Shown: positions 44,666-56,624 of the stretch, in pieces | Layout of the letters: each line of letters opens with the position of its first letter | How positions within the stretch are numbered: the first letter of the stretch is position 1 | Assembly: GCF_028335745.1 (NCBI RefSeq) | Contig: NZ_CP116477.1 | Coordinates: 2,046,001-2,110,000 of the forward strand | Source of the DNA: Pectobacterium sp. A5351 | GTDB taxonomy: Bacteria > Pseudomonadota > Gammaproteobacteria > Enterobacterales > Enterobacteriaceae | DNA: 64,000 bases | Direction: 5' to 3' | The notes under the pieces: generated by a model | The model's input: the letters and a program-made list of their open reading frames with translations, nothing else | The model's database searches: none | What the model was told of the DNA's origin: nothing | Program-made: the position numbers and the translations under genes

Positions 44666-45124
44666 TCAGCTACTCGGATTCGCCGAAGAATGGTGCGTGG
44701 TGATCAACCACTGTTTACCATCCCAAGCGTAAGTATAGGTATAACGCGCTTTGGCTACGCTACCATCGCCGAATGTGAAGGTGTAAGTTCCAGTATCAAT
44801 GGCCTTATTACAGCCGATGCGGATCGTACTGGTGTCAATCTTACCAACCGGCTTTTTCGCCAGAAAATGTTCAAAATAATCGATACGCTCTGCGTCAGTC
44901 GTACGCGGTTTATCGGACAGCGTCGGCAGCAGTACCGCGTCTGGCGTATAGTTTTTCGCGACCTTTTTCGCATCCCCTGTCTGTAGCGATGCATTCCAAC
45001 GGTCAAACAACGAGGCAATCTCTTTTTTATCGGTTTTCACACAATCCATATGTTGAGTTGCCTGTACGGATGTGGACGCTAGCGTCCCTAGGATTGCTAA
45101 AGTTACTGCCGTTTTTTTTAACAT
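44666..45124 (-). CDS. Secreted SgcJ/EcaC-like NTF2-fold protein
   Basis: A 152-residue protein with a signal peptide (MLKKTAVTLAILGTLASTSV, cleaved near VQA). The mature part is an NTF2/DUF4440 domain: EIASLFDRWNASLQTGDAKKV, YTPDAVLLPTLSDKPR, TYTFTFGDGSVAKARYTYTY and WLITTHHSSANP. Such proteins are often annotated SgcJ/EcaC oxidoreductase or CaMKII-association domain; enzymatic function is not shown. Two Cys (MDCVKTD, RIGCNKA) may pair in the periplasm. A Fur-box-like palindrome lies 17 bp upstream, suggesting iron control. Confidence 0.78.
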   Translation of the reverse strand: MLKKTAVTLAILGTLASTSVQATQHMDCVKTDKKEIASLFDRWNASLQTGDAKKVAKNYTPDAVLLPTLSDKPRTTDAERIDYFEHFLAKKPVGKIDTSTIRIGCNKAIDTGTYTFTFGDGSVAKARYTYTYAWDGKQWLITTHHSSANPSS

Positions 45125-45140
45125 ATTGTCTCGATCTCAA

Positions 45141-45154
45141 ATGATAATTATCAT
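45141..45154. promoter_or_regulatory. Fur-box-like palindrome
   Basis: ATGATAATTATCAT is a perfect palindrome close to the Fur repeats GATAAT/ATTATC, upstream of the secreted NTF2-like gene. It would place that gene under iron repression. Only part of the 19-bp consensus is matched. Confidence 0.55.
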
Positions 45155-45318
45155 CAACTGCATCCAGCTCTATCGATAATGAATCTTGATGAGCCAGCGT
45201 TGTTATAACGTAATAGATCGAAAAAATAATAAATAAGTAAAACTATAACGGTAATGAATTATTTTTTGTATTTCCGGACAGTTACAAATGATGGTTACAA
45301 GTCATAGCGACAAATAAC

Positions 45319-45351
45319 AACGCCCCCGTCCTGTATCAGACCGGGGGCGTT
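45319..45351 (-). terminator. Terminator-like hairpin downstream of yfeH
   Basis: AACGCCCCCG and CGGGGGCGTT form a perfect 10-bp GC-rich stem 26 bp beyond the yfeH stop. Confidence 0.75.
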
Positions 45352-45376
45352 CGGCATGTGAGAGACGACTAATCTC

Positions 45377-46378
45377 TTACTGACGAGGCGTATCCTGCTC
45401 CTTCTGTAGCCGTTTAGCATAACGCTGAGCCAATGCGGCGCACACCATCAGTTGGATTTGATGGAAAATCATTAACGGTAGCACCATCGCCCCGACAGCC
45501 GCAGCAGGAAACAGCACGTTAGCCATCGGGATCCCATTCGCCAGGCTTTTCTTCGAACCACAGAACACGATGGTAATTTCATCCGCAGTGTTAAAGCCCA
45601 ACTTGCGGGCAGCTAGCGTATTGACCACCAACACAATCGCTAGCAGCACCATCGAACAGCCAACAACCGCGAGCAATGACCAGACGTTGATTTGTCCCCA
45701 AATTCCCTGCACAACCGCCTCACTGAAAGCGACATACACGACCAAAAGAATGGATGACCGGTCAGTGATATTAATCAGCTTGCGGTGGCGATCGACCCAG
45801 CCAGCAATCAACGGACGCGACAGATGACCAATCACGAAAGGCACCATCAACTGCATGATAATGGAACCAATGGCATGTAGCGTATCGGTCTCCCCCCCCT
45901 GCGTTTGCATCAGCAAACCGACCAGAATCGGCGAAAGAAAGACGCCCAGAATACTGGATGCGGATGCACTACAGATCGCTGCCGCCACATTGCCGCCAGC
46001 CATCGAGGTATAAGCAATCGCCGATTGCACCGTCGCAGGAAGCGCACACAGATAGAGAAAGCCAAGATACAAAGTCGGCGTCAGCACCACTGGTGACAGC
46101 AGACTCATGCCGATGCCCAGCAGCGGGAACAGAATAAACGTGCTGGCAAATACCACCAGATGCAAACGCCAATGCCCCATACCGGCGGTAATCGCTTCAC
46201 GCGACAGCTTCGCACCGTGCATAAAAAACAATAGAGCAATCGCTGCCGTTGTCAGATTTTCAAAAAAAACCTTCGCGATGCCTTGAGCAGGAAGAATCGA
46301 TGCCGTCGCCACGACCAGAATCAAAACCAATAAGAACTTATCAATGCGTAACCGTTGTAACCACCCCATGCCTGACAC
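45377..46378 (-). CDS. yfeH: YfeH-type bile acid:sodium symporter family protein
   Basis: A 333-residue polytopic membrane protein of the SLC10A7/YfeH branch of BASS transporters: FFENLTTAAIALLFFMHGAK, LYLCALPATVQSAIAYTSMA, GGNVAAAICSASASSILGVF and ITIVFCGSKKSLANGIPMAN are the conserved blocks. The physiological substrate is unknown. The start may be 46378 or the internal Met at 46369. Single gene. This is a second BASS-type transporter within 4 kb, from a different branch than the one at 42456. Confidence 0.9.
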   Translation of the reverse strand: MSGMGWLQRLRIDKFLLVLILVVATASILPAQGIAKVFFENLTTAAIALLFFMHGAKLSREAITAGMGHWRLHLVVFASTFILFPLLGIGMSLLSPVVLTPTLYLGFLYLCALPATVQSAIAYTSMAGGNVAAAICSASASSILGVFLSPILVGLLMQTQGGETDTLHAIGSIIMQLMVPFVIGHLSRPLIAGWVDRHRKLINITDRSSILLVVYVAFSEAVVQGIWGQINVWSLLAVVGCSMVLLAIVLVVNTLAARKLGFNTADEITIVFCGSKKSLANGIPMANVLFPAAAVGAMVLPLMIFHQIQLMVCAALAQRYAKRLQKEQDTPRQ

Positions 46379-46521
46379 CTTTCCCCTAGCCTGTTATCGA
46401 TCTACTTCACACTCTAACAAGACGGGCGACCCGAAGATCGCCCAAGAATAGTAATTTACAGCGATCCTAAGACCGCTTGTTTAAACAAATCGTTAACTAT
46501 CTGGAATAAAACGCAATAAAT

Positions 46522-47568
46522 CTAGCTATTTTTCAGCGTAACGGCTTTTTTCTGCTCATGAGAAAGCAGCCCCAGTTCGATGAGTTCCATCACCTGAATG
46601 GCCTGATGTACGCTGACGGGGTTTTCTCCCTTACCGAGCAGCGCATCGCGCACGGCAGCATAATACGCCGGATAGTTACCCGGAATTGTGGCGATCGTTT
46701 GCTCCGCCATGATGCCATCACGAGACAGCGTCAGCACGCCATCGCGCTTATCCTGCCCCCAATCGGCCAATGGCGGACGCTCACCCGCTTTCAGACGATC
46801 TTCCTGTGGGTCGAGTCCATATTTGACAAAACTGCCGCGCGTGCCGTGTACGGTGTAGCGTGCAGAAGCGGCTGCCACCAGCATACTGGCATGCAAGACA
46901 ACTCGACGTTGCGGGTAAATCAGCGTCGCATGGAAATAATCCGTTGCCTTACTCCCCGGCCTCAACTGCGCCATATCCACCTGAATCGCGACGGGCAAAC
47001 CAAACAACTCCAGCGCTTGATCCAACAAATGTGGCCCCAGATCGTACCAAATCCCGCTGCCTTCGCTGCCGTCCTCACGCCAACGCTGACGCACTTCAGG
47101 ACGGAAACGATCGAAATGTGATTCCATGTACACCACATTCCCGAGTGTTCCCGCTGACAGTAGCTGTTTCAGTGTCAGAAAATCGCTGTCCCAGCGGCGG
47201 TTATGGAAAACAGAAAGCATTTTTCCGGCACGTTCGGCAACAACACCCAGCTCGTGCGCTTGTGACAACGTCACCGTAAAAGGTTTGTCGACGACGACAT
47301 GCTTGCCCGCCTCCAGCGCCTGTTTCGCCAGTGGGAAGTGGGTGTCATTAGGGGTAGGAATAACAATGAGGTCAATATCGGGATCGTTAAACAACGCCTG
47401 AGGGGCTTTCTCTACTCGCAGATTTGCCCAATCCGCATGCACTTTTTCAGCACTGCTGCTAGACACAGCCACCAGTTCCATGCCTGCCGTACCGGCAATC
47501 AACGGCGCATGGAATGTCTTACTGGCATAACCGTAGCCCAGCAGCCCAACACGAACAGTCTCACTCAT
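46522..47568 (-). CDS. ydgJ: YdgJ-type Gfo/Idh/MocA oxidoreductase
   Basis: A 348-residue NAD(P)-dependent oxidoreductase, resembling E. coli YdgJ. Rossmann motif GLLGYGYASKTFHAPLI, the EKP-like VDKPFTV catalytic block, and HNRRWDSDFLTLK, WYDLGPHLLDQAL downstream. I chose ATG 47568 (MSETVRVGLLGYG), preceded by AGGGGAA; the longer frame to 47673 precedes the Rossmann strand without family match. The substrate (possibly a sugar or inositol) is unknown. Confidence 0.92.
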   Translation of the reverse strand: MSETVRVGLLGYGYASKTFHAPLIAGTAGMELVAVSSSSAEKVHADWANLRVEKAPQALFNDPDIDLIVIPTPNDTHFPLAKQALEAGKHVVVDKPFTVTLSQAHELGVVAERAGKMLSVFHNRRWDSDFLTLKQLLSAGTLGNVVYMESHFDRFRPEVRQRWREDGSEGSGIWYDLGPHLLDQALELFGLPVAIQVDMAQLRPGSKATDYFHATLIYPQRRVVLHASMLVAAASARYTVHGTRGSFVKYGLDPQEDRLKAGERPPLADWGQDKRDGVLTLSRDGIMAEQTIATIPGNYPAYYAAVRDALLGKGENPVSVHQAIQVMELIELGLLSHEQKKAVTLKNS

Positions 47569-47682
47569 GTCGATTCCCCTTAACGTAGTTTGACTTTGTG
47601 ATTTCTCACTCAGTATATACCCGTCATCCGCCGGATTGCAGAGAAGGGTCATCGCCAAGGGAATCTGGCACATTTCAGAATA

Positions 47683-48615
47683 TTAACCGCTTACAGCACT
47701 CGGCATCCGCCCTCCCCACGCCACAGGCAGTGTTTTGGCTGTCGGATAGTTGATTTCACTGCTGCGTCGGCGGAAATCACTAGGACTGACGCCGACTCGC
47801 TTACGGAACACGCGTGAAAAATAGAGCTGGTCGTCATACCCCACCACGCGACCAATGTTGGCAATAGATTCCTGCGTCGTCTGCAATAGCAGTTTGGCGC
47901 GGATGACGCGCTGATCTTCACGCCAGCGTAGAATATTAATTCCCACCTGCTCGCGGAACAGATGCGCCAGCCGCGACGGCGACAGGCAAACGTGCCGCGC
48001 CACTTCATCAATACGCAGCTCTCCAGCCAGATTGCTGGTAATAAACTGGCAGGCTTCTATCACACGTGGATCCATGATCTTCTGCGGGCTTTGCGGATCT
48101 TCCTCCATCGCTCGGAGCAACAAACGTTCCAGCAAATTCATGCCCAACTCTTCGGAAAAACGCCGCCCGGAACGCTGCGTCTGCTCAATATTGGCAAATA
48201 GCCTGTCGAACTCCAGCAGCAGTTGATTATTCGGCAGACTCATGCGGCCAATACCGCTGCTTTTGGTATGCCATTCCAGCCAGTCTGCCCAGTAGGCGCG
48301 TGGGCGAAAATAGACCCAGCGGTGATACCAGCAGTCGCTGCTCGGTGAGCGACCATAAAAGTGCTTCGATTTTGGTGGGAACAATAGCAAATCGCCGGGA
48401 TTACAGAAAAAGGTCTCGTCACCCTCACAGACCTGCCCCTGTCCTTTCATGGTGAGGTTAATGATGTAGCCTTTCATACCATCGGGGCGATCGATAAAGA
48501 AGTCAAGCGGCCCATCTGCCAGAATCGGCGTCAAACCTGCCACGAGATAAGCGTTGAACGAATACCCCGGTAGCAGCGGATTAGGCTGAGATTCATGCGC
48601 CATACGGTGATACAT
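47683..48615 (-). CDS. araC: AraC, arabinose operon regulator
   Basis: A 310-residue regulator. The N-terminal cupin binds arabinose and dimerises ([44 protein letters not shown]), the C-terminal AraC/XylS domain has two HTHs ([39 protein letters not shown]). Collinear with E. coli AraC. Here it lies at the end of araFGH, not next to araB, so it may be part of the same transcript and be amplified by arabinose. Confidence 0.96.
   Translation of the reverse strand: MYHRMAHESQPNPLLPGYSFNAYLVAGLTPILADGPLDFFIDRPDGMKGYIINLTMKGQGQVCEGDETFFCNPGDLLLFPPKSKHFYGRSPSSDCWYHRWVYFRPRAYWADWLEWHTKSSGIGRMSLPNNQLLLEFDRLFANIEQTQRSGRRFSEELGMNLLERLLLRAMEEDPQSPQKIMDPRVIEACQFITSNLAGELRIDEVARHVCLSPSRLAHLFREQVGINILRWREDQRVIRAKLLLQTTQESIANIGRVVGYDDQLYFSRVFRKRVGVSPSDFRRRSSEINYPTAKTLPVAWGGRMPSAVSG
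47710..47717 (-). other. KOPS octamer pointing left toward dif
   Basis: CCCTCCCC on the plus strand, within araC, with the polarity expected right of dif. Confidence 0.4.
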
Positions 48616-48691
48616 CGAGCCTCCGGTACACGCTAATTATGAGAGAAATAGGAGAGAAAGCGGCAGGCTAACTCACCTGCCGCACGGGCAT

Positions 48692-49675
48692 TTATACCGT
48701 TTTCTTCGCCAGTTGTTTGTAGCGGTCAAAGATAACCGCCGCCAGCAGAATAAGACCGCGCACCACATACTGGGCAAACGGCGAGATATTCAGCAGGTTC
48801 ATCGCGTTCTCCACCGTCCCCAAAATCAGCACGCCAGCCACCACGTAAGAAATTTTACCGATCCCGCCTTTCAGCGACACGCCGCCCAGCACACAGGCAG
48901 AAATCACGATCAGCTCATACCCAATGGAGGTCATTGGCTGGCCGCTGGTCATACGCGAAGCCAAAATGATCCCCGCAGCGGCAGATACCAGGCCGGACAA
49001 GGCGAAAATGATGATCTTGGTACGCACAACCGGTACCCCGGCCAGACGTGCCGCCTCTTCATTACCCCCAATCGCCAGCGTATTGCGACCAAAGGTGGTT
49101 TTGTTCAGCAGCAAGCCAAACACGATCATGCAACCTATCGTGATCCAGATTGGTGCAGGCAAACCCAGCCAGTTGGCATAGCCCAGCGCGAAGAAACGCT
49201 CATCTTCAATCCCTACCGCTTTACCGTCGGAAATGATGTACGCCAGCCCGCGCGCAATCTGCATCGTCGCCAGCGTGGTGATCAATGCGTTGATCTTCAA
49301 ACGGGCAATGACAAAACCGTTGAGCAAGCCGAACACCACGCCCAGCAACAGCCCGGCACTTACACCGATCCACAGGCTTTCACTGATATTGATCACCACT
49401 GCGGTGGCCACCCCGGCGCAGGCAATGATGGAAGCCACCGACAGGTCGAAATCACCAGAAGCCAGACAGAACAGCATCCCGCAGGCCACCATACCGGACA
49501 TGGAGATTGCCAGCCCCAGCCCTTTCATATTGATAAACGTCGCGAAGTTCGGGACGAAAATCGCACAGCCAAGAAACAGCACGGCAAACACCACCAGCAT
49601 GCCGTAGTTATCCCAAATGCGGGATAGCCCCGAACTGCCGTTCTTCTCTGAGGTTGCAGACGTAACCGTTGACAT
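48692..49675 (-). CDS. araH: L-arabinose ABC transporter permease AraH
   Basis: A 327-residue integral membrane subunit of the high-affinity arabinose importer. Ribose-type permease pattern: GLGLAISMSGMVACGMLFCL, GDFDLSVASIIACAGV and RLKINALITTLATMQIARGL, about ten hydrophobic segments. Third gene of araFGH, 18 bp after araG. It forms the homodimeric channel with two AraG and receives arabinose from AraF. Confidence 0.94.
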   Translation of the reverse strand: MSTVTSATSEKNGSSGLSRIWDNYGMLVVFAVLFLGCAIFVPNFATFINMKGLGLAISMSGMVACGMLFCLASGDFDLSVASIIACAGVATAVVINISESLWIGVSAGLLLGVVFGLLNGFVIARLKINALITTLATMQIARGLAYIISDGKAVGIEDERFFALGYANWLGLPAPIWITIGCMIVFGLLLNKTTFGRNTLAIGGNEEAARLAGVPVVRTKIIIFALSGLVSAAAGIILASRMTSGQPMTSIGYELIVISACVLGGVSLKGGIGKISYVVAGVLILGTVENAMNLLNISPFAQYVVRGLILLAAVIFDRYKQLAKKTV

Positions 49676-49693
49676 TATTTTGCTCCTTCGCGG

Positions 49694-51217
<1,524 letters not shown>

Positions 51218-51247
51218 GTCTGTTTCCTCATAACGATGCAGGTAGAG

Positions 51248-51307
51248 CGCGGATAACTTCGATCAGGATAACGTCGACCAGCGTCATGCCGATCGGCGTT
51301 ATCCGCG
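51248..51307. other. Inverted repeat between araF and araG
   Basis: CGCGGATAAC (51248-51257) and GTTATCCGCG (51298-51307) are exact inverse copies. In sugar ABC operons such intercistronic stems protect the binding-protein mRNA and give AraF excess over AraG/AraH; that is likely here. Confidence 0.6.
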
Positions 51308-51328
51308 TCTTGACGAAATCAGGCGTGA

Positions 51329-52312
51329 TTACATCAGGCCTTTTTTCTCCAGTTCGACCTTAAAGTTGTCACGCGTGATCAGCACCACGTCGGTCACTTC
51401 GGTGAATTTCTCCGGCTCTACACCTTTGGTGACCCAGTCGTTCAGCATCTGGATACTCTTGTAACCGTGAATATCCGGGCTCGGCAGCAGTGAACCAAAG
51501 AAGCCAGTCGCCTGACCTTTGGACAGCTCGCTGACCGCATCCACGCCGTTGATACCGATACCAATCACGTTTTCGGCTTTAAAGCCCTGACCTTCCGTCG
51601 CACGCACGCCGCCCAGCACAGTATTGTCGTTCATACCGATAATCAGCCAGTTTTTCACACCAGGGTGCTGAACCAGCATGGAGTTAGCGGCATCAAACGC
51701 GCCGGGGATATCGTTAGATTTGGTCGGCACCTGATAGATCTGTTTTTCCGGGAAGCCAGCGGCCTTTAGCGCATCCATAGAACCAGAGGTACGCCGCCGT
51801 GCGGTGTCCAGTTCGTTCGCGGTAATCGCCATCACGGCCGTTTCATCCACTTTCCAGCCGCGTTTGTTCATTTCTTTATACAGTTCCTGCCCCTGACGCT
51901 CACCAATCTTGGTGGCCGCCATCATCACCAGCGGCACCGTATCCATCGGCTGGCCTTTGGCATTCACGAACTGATCGTCAACCGCAATCACTTTCAGATC
52001 GTAGCTGCGTGCTTTCGCCATAATGGCAGGCCCCAGCTTCGGATCGGGCGTACAGATAACGAAACCTTTTGCTCCACTGGCCGCCAGGCTGTCAATCGCG
52101 TTCAGGGTCTTTTCCCCATCGGGAACCGCAATTTTTATCACATCAAAACCGAGATCTTTTCCTGCTTTATCAGCGAATTTCCATTCGGTCTGGAACCAGG
52201 GCTCTTCCGGCTGTTTCACCAGAAATCCCAGCTTTACGTTCTCTGCCATAGCTGATTGTGACATAACCGCAGCCAACCCGATTGCTGCCAGCGCCTTAGT
52301 GAATTTATGCAT
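51329..52312 (-). CDS. araF: L-arabinose periplasmic binding protein AraF
   Basis: A 327-residue protein with a signal peptide (MHKFTKALAAIGLAAVMSQS, cleavage near AMA|ENV). Mature AraF binds L-arabinose in the periplasm and delivers it to AraGH: KLGFLVKQPEEPWFQTEWKF, NDNTVLGGVRATEGQGF and GINGVDAVSEL match the family. I chose ATG 52312; a longer frame to 52351 lacks a signal-like start. First gene of araFGH-araC, divergent from araBA. Confidence 0.95.
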   Translation of the reverse strand: MHKFTKALAAIGLAAVMSQSAMAENVKLGFLVKQPEEPWFQTEWKFADKAGKDLGFDVIKIAVPDGEKTLNAIDSLAASGAKGFVICTPDPKLGPAIMAKARSYDLKVIAVDDQFVNAKGQPMDTVPLVMMAATKIGERQGQELYKEMNKRGWKVDETAVMAITANELDTARRRTSGSMDALKAAGFPEKQIYQVPTKSNDIPGAFDAANSMLVQHPGVKNWLIIGMNDNTVLGGVRATEGQGFKAENVIGIGINGVDAVSELSKGQATGFFGSLLPSPDIHGYKSIQMLNDWVTKGVEPEKFTEVTDVVLITRDNFKVELEKKGLM

Positions 52313-52684
52313 GATGTTCTCCGGTGTAATTATCTTTTCATTCGCCAGCAACGCCGATACGCGTTCACGTTGTGGGTAAGGGTTTTCCGGTCTGGATAAA
52401 GGAAAAACACAGACTTAGCGCAATCCTTTACTCAGTAGCATTCAGACGCTTTATGTTTTAGTCGTTATTTTCGGTCCGAATATAGAGCTTTATCACATCC
52501 CGGAACAATGACAGGTTTGTACATACATTTAGCGATTTTAACCAATCATTAACCTTTGACGGGCTTCACAAAATGGCTGCGGGCGACAGAAAAATACATA
52601 CTTCCAGCTAACCGCTCCTAACCGCCTCTTCCTGTCCCTGCCTATCGTAAACACCAACGATCTGGGATTAATGAGGAGCAAAGC
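52313..52684. promoter_or_regulatory. Divergent araF / araB control region
   Basis: The 372 bp separate araF and araB, which face away from each other. It should contain AraC half-sites and a CRP site. By eye the best candidates are TAGCGATTTTAACCAAT (52541-52557) as an araI-like half-site, TAGCATTCAGACGC at 52436, and a CRP-like half TTTATCACA (52490-52498). AGGAGC precedes araB. Individual sites are uncertain; the function of the region as promoter is near certain. Confidence 0.6.
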
Positions 52685-54385
52685 ATGAGCGCGGGCGCTA
52701 TTACGATTGGCCTCGACTTCGGTAGTGATTCGGTACGCGCCTTAGCCGTTGACTGCCAAAGCGGGCAAGAGCTGGAAACAGAAGTGGTCTACTACCCCCG
52801 CTGGCGCGAGGGTAAATATTGTCAGCCGGCCAACAACCAATTCCGACACCATCCGCTGGACTATCTCGAATCGCTGGAACAAGCGATTAAGGTGGTGGTT
52901 GCCCGCCTGACGAGCGAACAGCGACAACACATCATCGGCATCGGCGTGGATTCGACCGGATCCACCCCCGCACCGATTGATGAGCACGGTCAGATCCTCG
53001 CGCTGCGCCCCGAGTTTGCCAACAATCCCAATGCCATGTTCGTGCTGTGGAAAGACCACACGGCAATAGAAGAAGCGGAAGCCATCAATACACTGTGCCG
53101 AAGCGGCCAGTTCCCAGATTACACCCGTTATATCGGCGGCGTTTACTCGTCCGAATGGTTCTGGGCCAAAATCCTGCATGTCTCGCGCGACGATGCCGCG
53201 GTGCGTCAGGCGGCCGTTTCCTGGATAGAACTGTGCGACTGGGTGCCCGCCCTGCTTTCCGGTACGCAGGCACCTGCCGATATCCGCCGTGGTCGATGCA
53301 GCGCCGGGCATAAATCACTCTGGCACCCAAGCTGGGGCGGGCTGCCGCCGAAAGACTTCCTGCACGCGCTCGATCCCTGCCTGACCGAGAGATTACAGTA
53401 CCCGCTGTTTACCGATACCTGGACCGCCGAACAGCCGGTCGGCACCATCACCGCCGAATGGGCGCAGCGGCTCGGTATTCCTGAGACCGTTATTCTGGCG
53501 GGTGGCGCATTTGACTGCCATGTCGGCACCGTCGGCGCAGGCGCACAGCCTTATACGCTGGTTAAAGTGATTGGCACCTCCACCTGCGACATTCTGATCG
53601 CCGACGACGCGCGCATTGCCGATCGCACCATCGCCGGTATTTGCGGACAGGTCGACGGCAGCGTCATCCCTGGCTATATCGGTCTCGAAGCCGGACAGTC
53701 CGCCTTCGGCGATATGTACGCCTGGTTTGGGCGACTGCTGGGCTGGTCGTTACAGGAAGCGGCAAAAGACTATGCCGAACAAGGTCATCCCGAACTTAAA
53801 ACGTCCTTACAGGCGATGGAAGCCAAGCTGCTGGAGCGGCTTACCCGCTGTTGGGCGGAAAATCCCACGCTGGATCACCTGCCTGTCGTGCTGGACTGGT
53901 TTAACGGCCGTAGAACGCCGTTCGCCAATCAGCGCCTAAAAGGCGTGATTACCGATCTCAATCTGGGGACCGACGCCCCCACGCTGTTCGGCGGCTTTAT
54001 TGCCGCGACGGCCTTTGGCGCACGCGCGATTATGGAATGCTTTGAAGATCAGGGTGTCCCCGTCAAGAACGTGCTGGCACTAGGCGGCATCGCACGAAAA
54101 TCTCCCGTCATCATGCAGGTCTGTACCGATGTGATGAATCGCCCTTTGCAGATCGTCGCCTCCGATCAGTGCTGTGCGCTCGGCGCGGCGATCTTTGCCG
54201 CCGTTGCCGCCGGCGTTCACGGCGATATCCCAACGGCACAGCAGCATATGGCCAGCGGCATAGAACGCACCTTAATGCCGGACAGCCAGCGCGTCGCCCG
54301 TTATCAGCAGCTTTATGCGCGTTATCAGCAGTGGTGCCAACTCGCAGAACCCGCCTATAGCCCAACATCTACGGCAAAAAACTAA
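52685..54385 (+). CDS. araB: L-ribulokinase AraB
   Basis: A 566-residue FGGY-family kinase phosphorylating L-ribulose to L-ribulose-5-phosphate with ATP. Visible: phosphate loop [48 protein letters not shown] and the FGGY signature region [18 protein letters not shown]. Length is as in E. coli (566). Start supported by ATGAGGAGC just upstream. Followed after 36 bp by araA. Confidence 0.96.
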   Translation: MSAGAITIGLDFGSDSVRALAVDCQSGQELETEVVYYPRWREGKYCQPANNQFRHHPLDYLESLEQAIKVVVARLTSEQRQHIIGIGVDSTGSTPAPIDEHGQILALRPEFANNPNAMFVLWKDHTAIEEAEAINTLCRSGQFPDYTRYIGGVYSSEWFWAKILHVSRDDAAVRQAAVSWIELCDWVPALLSGTQAPADIRRGRCSAGHKSLWHPSWGGLPPKDFLHALDPCLTERLQYPLFTDTWTAEQPVGTITAEWAQRLGIPETVILAGGAFDCHVGTVGAGAQPYTLVKVIGTSTCDILIADDARIADRTIAGICGQVDGSVIPGYIGLEAGQSAFGDMYAWFGRLLGWSLQEAAKDYAEQGHPELKTSLQAMEAKLLERLTRCWAENPTLDHLPVVLDWFNGRRTPFANQRLKGVITDLNLGTDAPTLFGGFIAATAFGARAIMECFEDQGVPVKNVLALGGIARKSPVIMQVCTDVMNRPLQIVASDQCCALGAAIFAAVAAGVHGDIPTAQQHMASGIERTLMPDSQRVARYQQLYARYQQWCQLAEPAYSPTSTAKN

Positions 54386-54421
54386 TTTTTATCCCTCTGG
54401 GATCACGTTACAGGAGTCATC

Positions 54422-55927
54422 ATGGATCATTTTAAGCAGCTTGAAGTCTGGTTCGTCATCGGTAGCCAGCACCTCTACGGACCGGAAACGTTACGTCAGG
54501 TAAAAGAGAACGCGGAAAAGGTCGTCGCTGGGTTAAATCAACAGGCTAATCTGCCGGTTAAGCTGGTGCTGAAGCCGCTAGTGAAAACACCAGACGAAAT
54601 TCTGGCGCTGTGTCGCGATGCCAACTATCAAGATAACTGTATTGGCCTGCTGACCTGGCTACATACGTTCTCCCCAGCCAAAATGTGGATTGGCGGCCTG
54701 AGCGTACTCAGTAAACCCCTGCTGCAATTCCACACCCAGTTCAATGCCGAAGTGCCGTGGGACACCATGGACATGGATTTTATGAACCTGAACCAGACCG
54801 CACACGGCGGACGCGAATTTGGCTTCATCGGCGCCCGGATGCGGCAGGCGCATCAGGTTATCGTCGGCCACTGGCAGGATAAAAACGCCCATGTCCGTAT
54901 CGGGAAATGGATGCGGGTTGCTGCTGCCATTCAGGAAAGCAAACAGCTGAAGGTCGCACGCTTTGGCGACAACATGCGTGAGGTGGCCGTCACCGAAGGC
55001 GATAAAGTCGGTGCGCAGATCCAGTTCGGTTATTCAGTCAGCGCCTGGGGACTGGGTGATTTAACCGCCGTGGTTGATGCGGTATCAAAAGGCGAGATCG
55101 ATGCGTTGGTCGACGAATACGAAGCCAGCTACCAGTTAACCGATGCGGTGAAGCTCAACGGCGCTAATCGCCAGAATCTGCTGGATGCGGCACAAATCGA
55201 ACTCGGGATGACGCGTTTTCTGGAACAAGGCGGCTATCACGCGTTCACCACCGATTTTGAAAACCTGTACGGTTTGAAGCAGCTACCGGGGCTGGCGGTA
55301 CAGCGTCTGATGCAACAGGGCTATGGGTTCGGTGGCGAAGGTGACTGGAAAACCGCCGCGCTGCTGCGCATTATGAAAGTGATGGCAAGTGGTTTGTCAG
55401 GCGGTACGTCCTTCATGGAGGACTACACCTATAACTTCCAGAACGGTAACGATCTGGTCGTCGGCTCCCACATGCTGGAAGTCTGCCCCACCATTGCGAA
55501 GGAACAGAAGCCGATTCTGGATGCCCAATACCTTGGCATTGGCGGAAAAGCTGACCCTGCCCGCCTGATTTTCTCCACGCCAGCAGGCCCATCACTCAAC
55601 GCCAGCGTGATCGACATGGGCGACCGTTTCAGAATGCTGGTAAATCTGGTCGATACGATCGAACAGCCGCACCCACTGCCGACATTGCCGGTTGCTCGCG
55701 CCATCTGGAAAGCGCAGCCATCGCTGGACGTGGCGGCGGAGGCCTGGATTTTGGCTGGCGGTGCACACCATACCGTCTTTAGTCAGGCGCTGGATCTCGA
55801 ACACATGCGACTCTACGCCGAAATGCAGAACATTGAACTGCTGGTGATCAACAACGAAACCCGACTCCACGAATTCAAAGATGCTCTGCGTTGGAACGAG
55901 GTGTACTACAAACTGTGTAGCCGCTAG
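54422..55927 (+). CDS. araA: L-arabinose isomerase AraA
   Basis: A 501-residue isomerase converting L-arabinose to L-ribulose; needs Mn2+. Family blocks include [58 protein letters not shown] and [17 protein letters not shown], the last carrying an active-site Glu. Terminal gene of araBA: a terminator follows and araD (ribulose-phosphate epimerase) is not present, unlike E. coli. Confidence 0.97.
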   Translation: MDHFKQLEVWFVIGSQHLYGPETLRQVKENAEKVVAGLNQQANLPVKLVLKPLVKTPDEILALCRDANYQDNCIGLLTWLHTFSPAKMWIGGLSVLSKPLLQFHTQFNAEVPWDTMDMDFMNLNQTAHGGREFGFIGARMRQAHQVIVGHWQDKNAHVRIGKWMRVAAAIQESKQLKVARFGDNMREVAVTEGDKVGAQIQFGYSVSAWGLGDLTAVVDAVSKGEIDALVDEYEASYQLTDAVKLNGANRQNLLDAAQIELGMTRFLEQGGYHAFTTDFENLYGLKQLPGLAVQRLMQQGYGFGGEGDWKTAALLRIMKVMASGLSGGTSFMEDYTYNFQNGNDLVVGSHMLEVCPTIAKEQKPILDAQYLGIGGKADPARLIFSTPAGPSLNASVIDMGDRFRMLVNLVDTIEQPHPLPTLPVARAIWKAQPSLDVAAEAWILAGGAHHTVFSQALDLEHMRLYAEMQNIELLVINNETRLHEFKDALRWNEVYYKLCSR

Positions 55928-55939
55928 ACGCAAATATCA

Positions 55940-55966
55940 GGGGCAGATTCCCACACAATCTGCCCC
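55940..55966 (+). terminator. Terminator hairpin after araA
   Basis: GGGGCAGATT and AATCTGCCCC form a perfect 10-bp stem with a 7-nt loop 13 bp after the araA stop. The T-run is weak. Confidence 0.75.
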
Positions 55967-56182
55967 GTTATCGTCACCCATCATTCCACTCTCTGATTCA
56001 CCATCGTTCTGTCGTCCGGCGTTGCCTTAAATGCCGTCGTATTTTCTGTCAATCCGTTATTTTTCATTTTCATTTGTTTGTTGTTGAAAAATAAGCGTAC
56101 TTTATTACATCGCCCTCTAGACAGGCTTCCTCGCTTGCATATACTTAGTCATCTCAACCACATAACTATTAGACCAATCACC

Positions 56183-56398
56183 ATGACCGTTCATGACTAT
56201 TTGTTCAAATTCAGAAAAGTCAGCTCAATAGAAAGTCTGGAAAAACTCTTTGATCATCTCAATTATTCTCTGACAGATAGTCAGGAAATCATCAACATGT
56301 ATCGTGCTGCGGATCATCGGCGGGCTGAACTGGCATCCGGCGGGCGTTTATTTGATATCGGCTGCGTGCCAAAATCCGTCTGGCATCACGTCCTGTAA
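56183..56398 (+). CDS. cnu: Cnu (YdgT), Hha-family nucleoid modulator
   Basis: A 71-residue Hha/YmoA-family protein, nearly collinear with E. coli Cnu/Ydg[41 protein letters not shown] and [18 protein letters not shown]. These proteins bind H-NS and modulate silencing of horizontally acquired and virulence genes; Cnu also binds near oriC. I chose ATG 56183; a longer frame from 56078 is not conserved. E. coli has ydgK between cnu and rsxA; here that space is a 226-bp gap with an imperfect hairpin at 56449-56496. Confidence 0.94.
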   Translation: MTVHDYLFKFRKVSSIESLEKLFDHLNYSLTDSQEIINMYRAADHRRAELASGGRLFDIGCVPKSVWHHVL

Positions 56399-56624
56399 CC
56401 ATAAAGTGTTATCAGCGATAAAAAGAATAATTATGCAATAATTTCCTTCCGGGCTATTGCTCAGAACGCGCCTTGCGTGACGGTCTGACAGCCCGGCGTT
56501 TCTCTATTTAAGAGACGTTACTCTTTCGCCCCTTGCAGGGGACGTCGATAACCCTACTTTGGGTATGTTGTCGAAAACCCGACAATGCCTGATAATAGTC
56601 CGGTTTTGTTTTGTAGGCACCGTA

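Noticed and set aside
46350..46370. GTTGTAAC within yfeH as a second Ter site
   Set aside because: Only the inner eight bases match; the flanking bases of the Ter core do not, and it lies inside a coding sequence.
48713..49627. Long frame opposite araH (304 residues, Gln/His-rich)
   Set aside because: Antisense to a clear AraH gene; composition is typical of a reversed membrane-protein frame.
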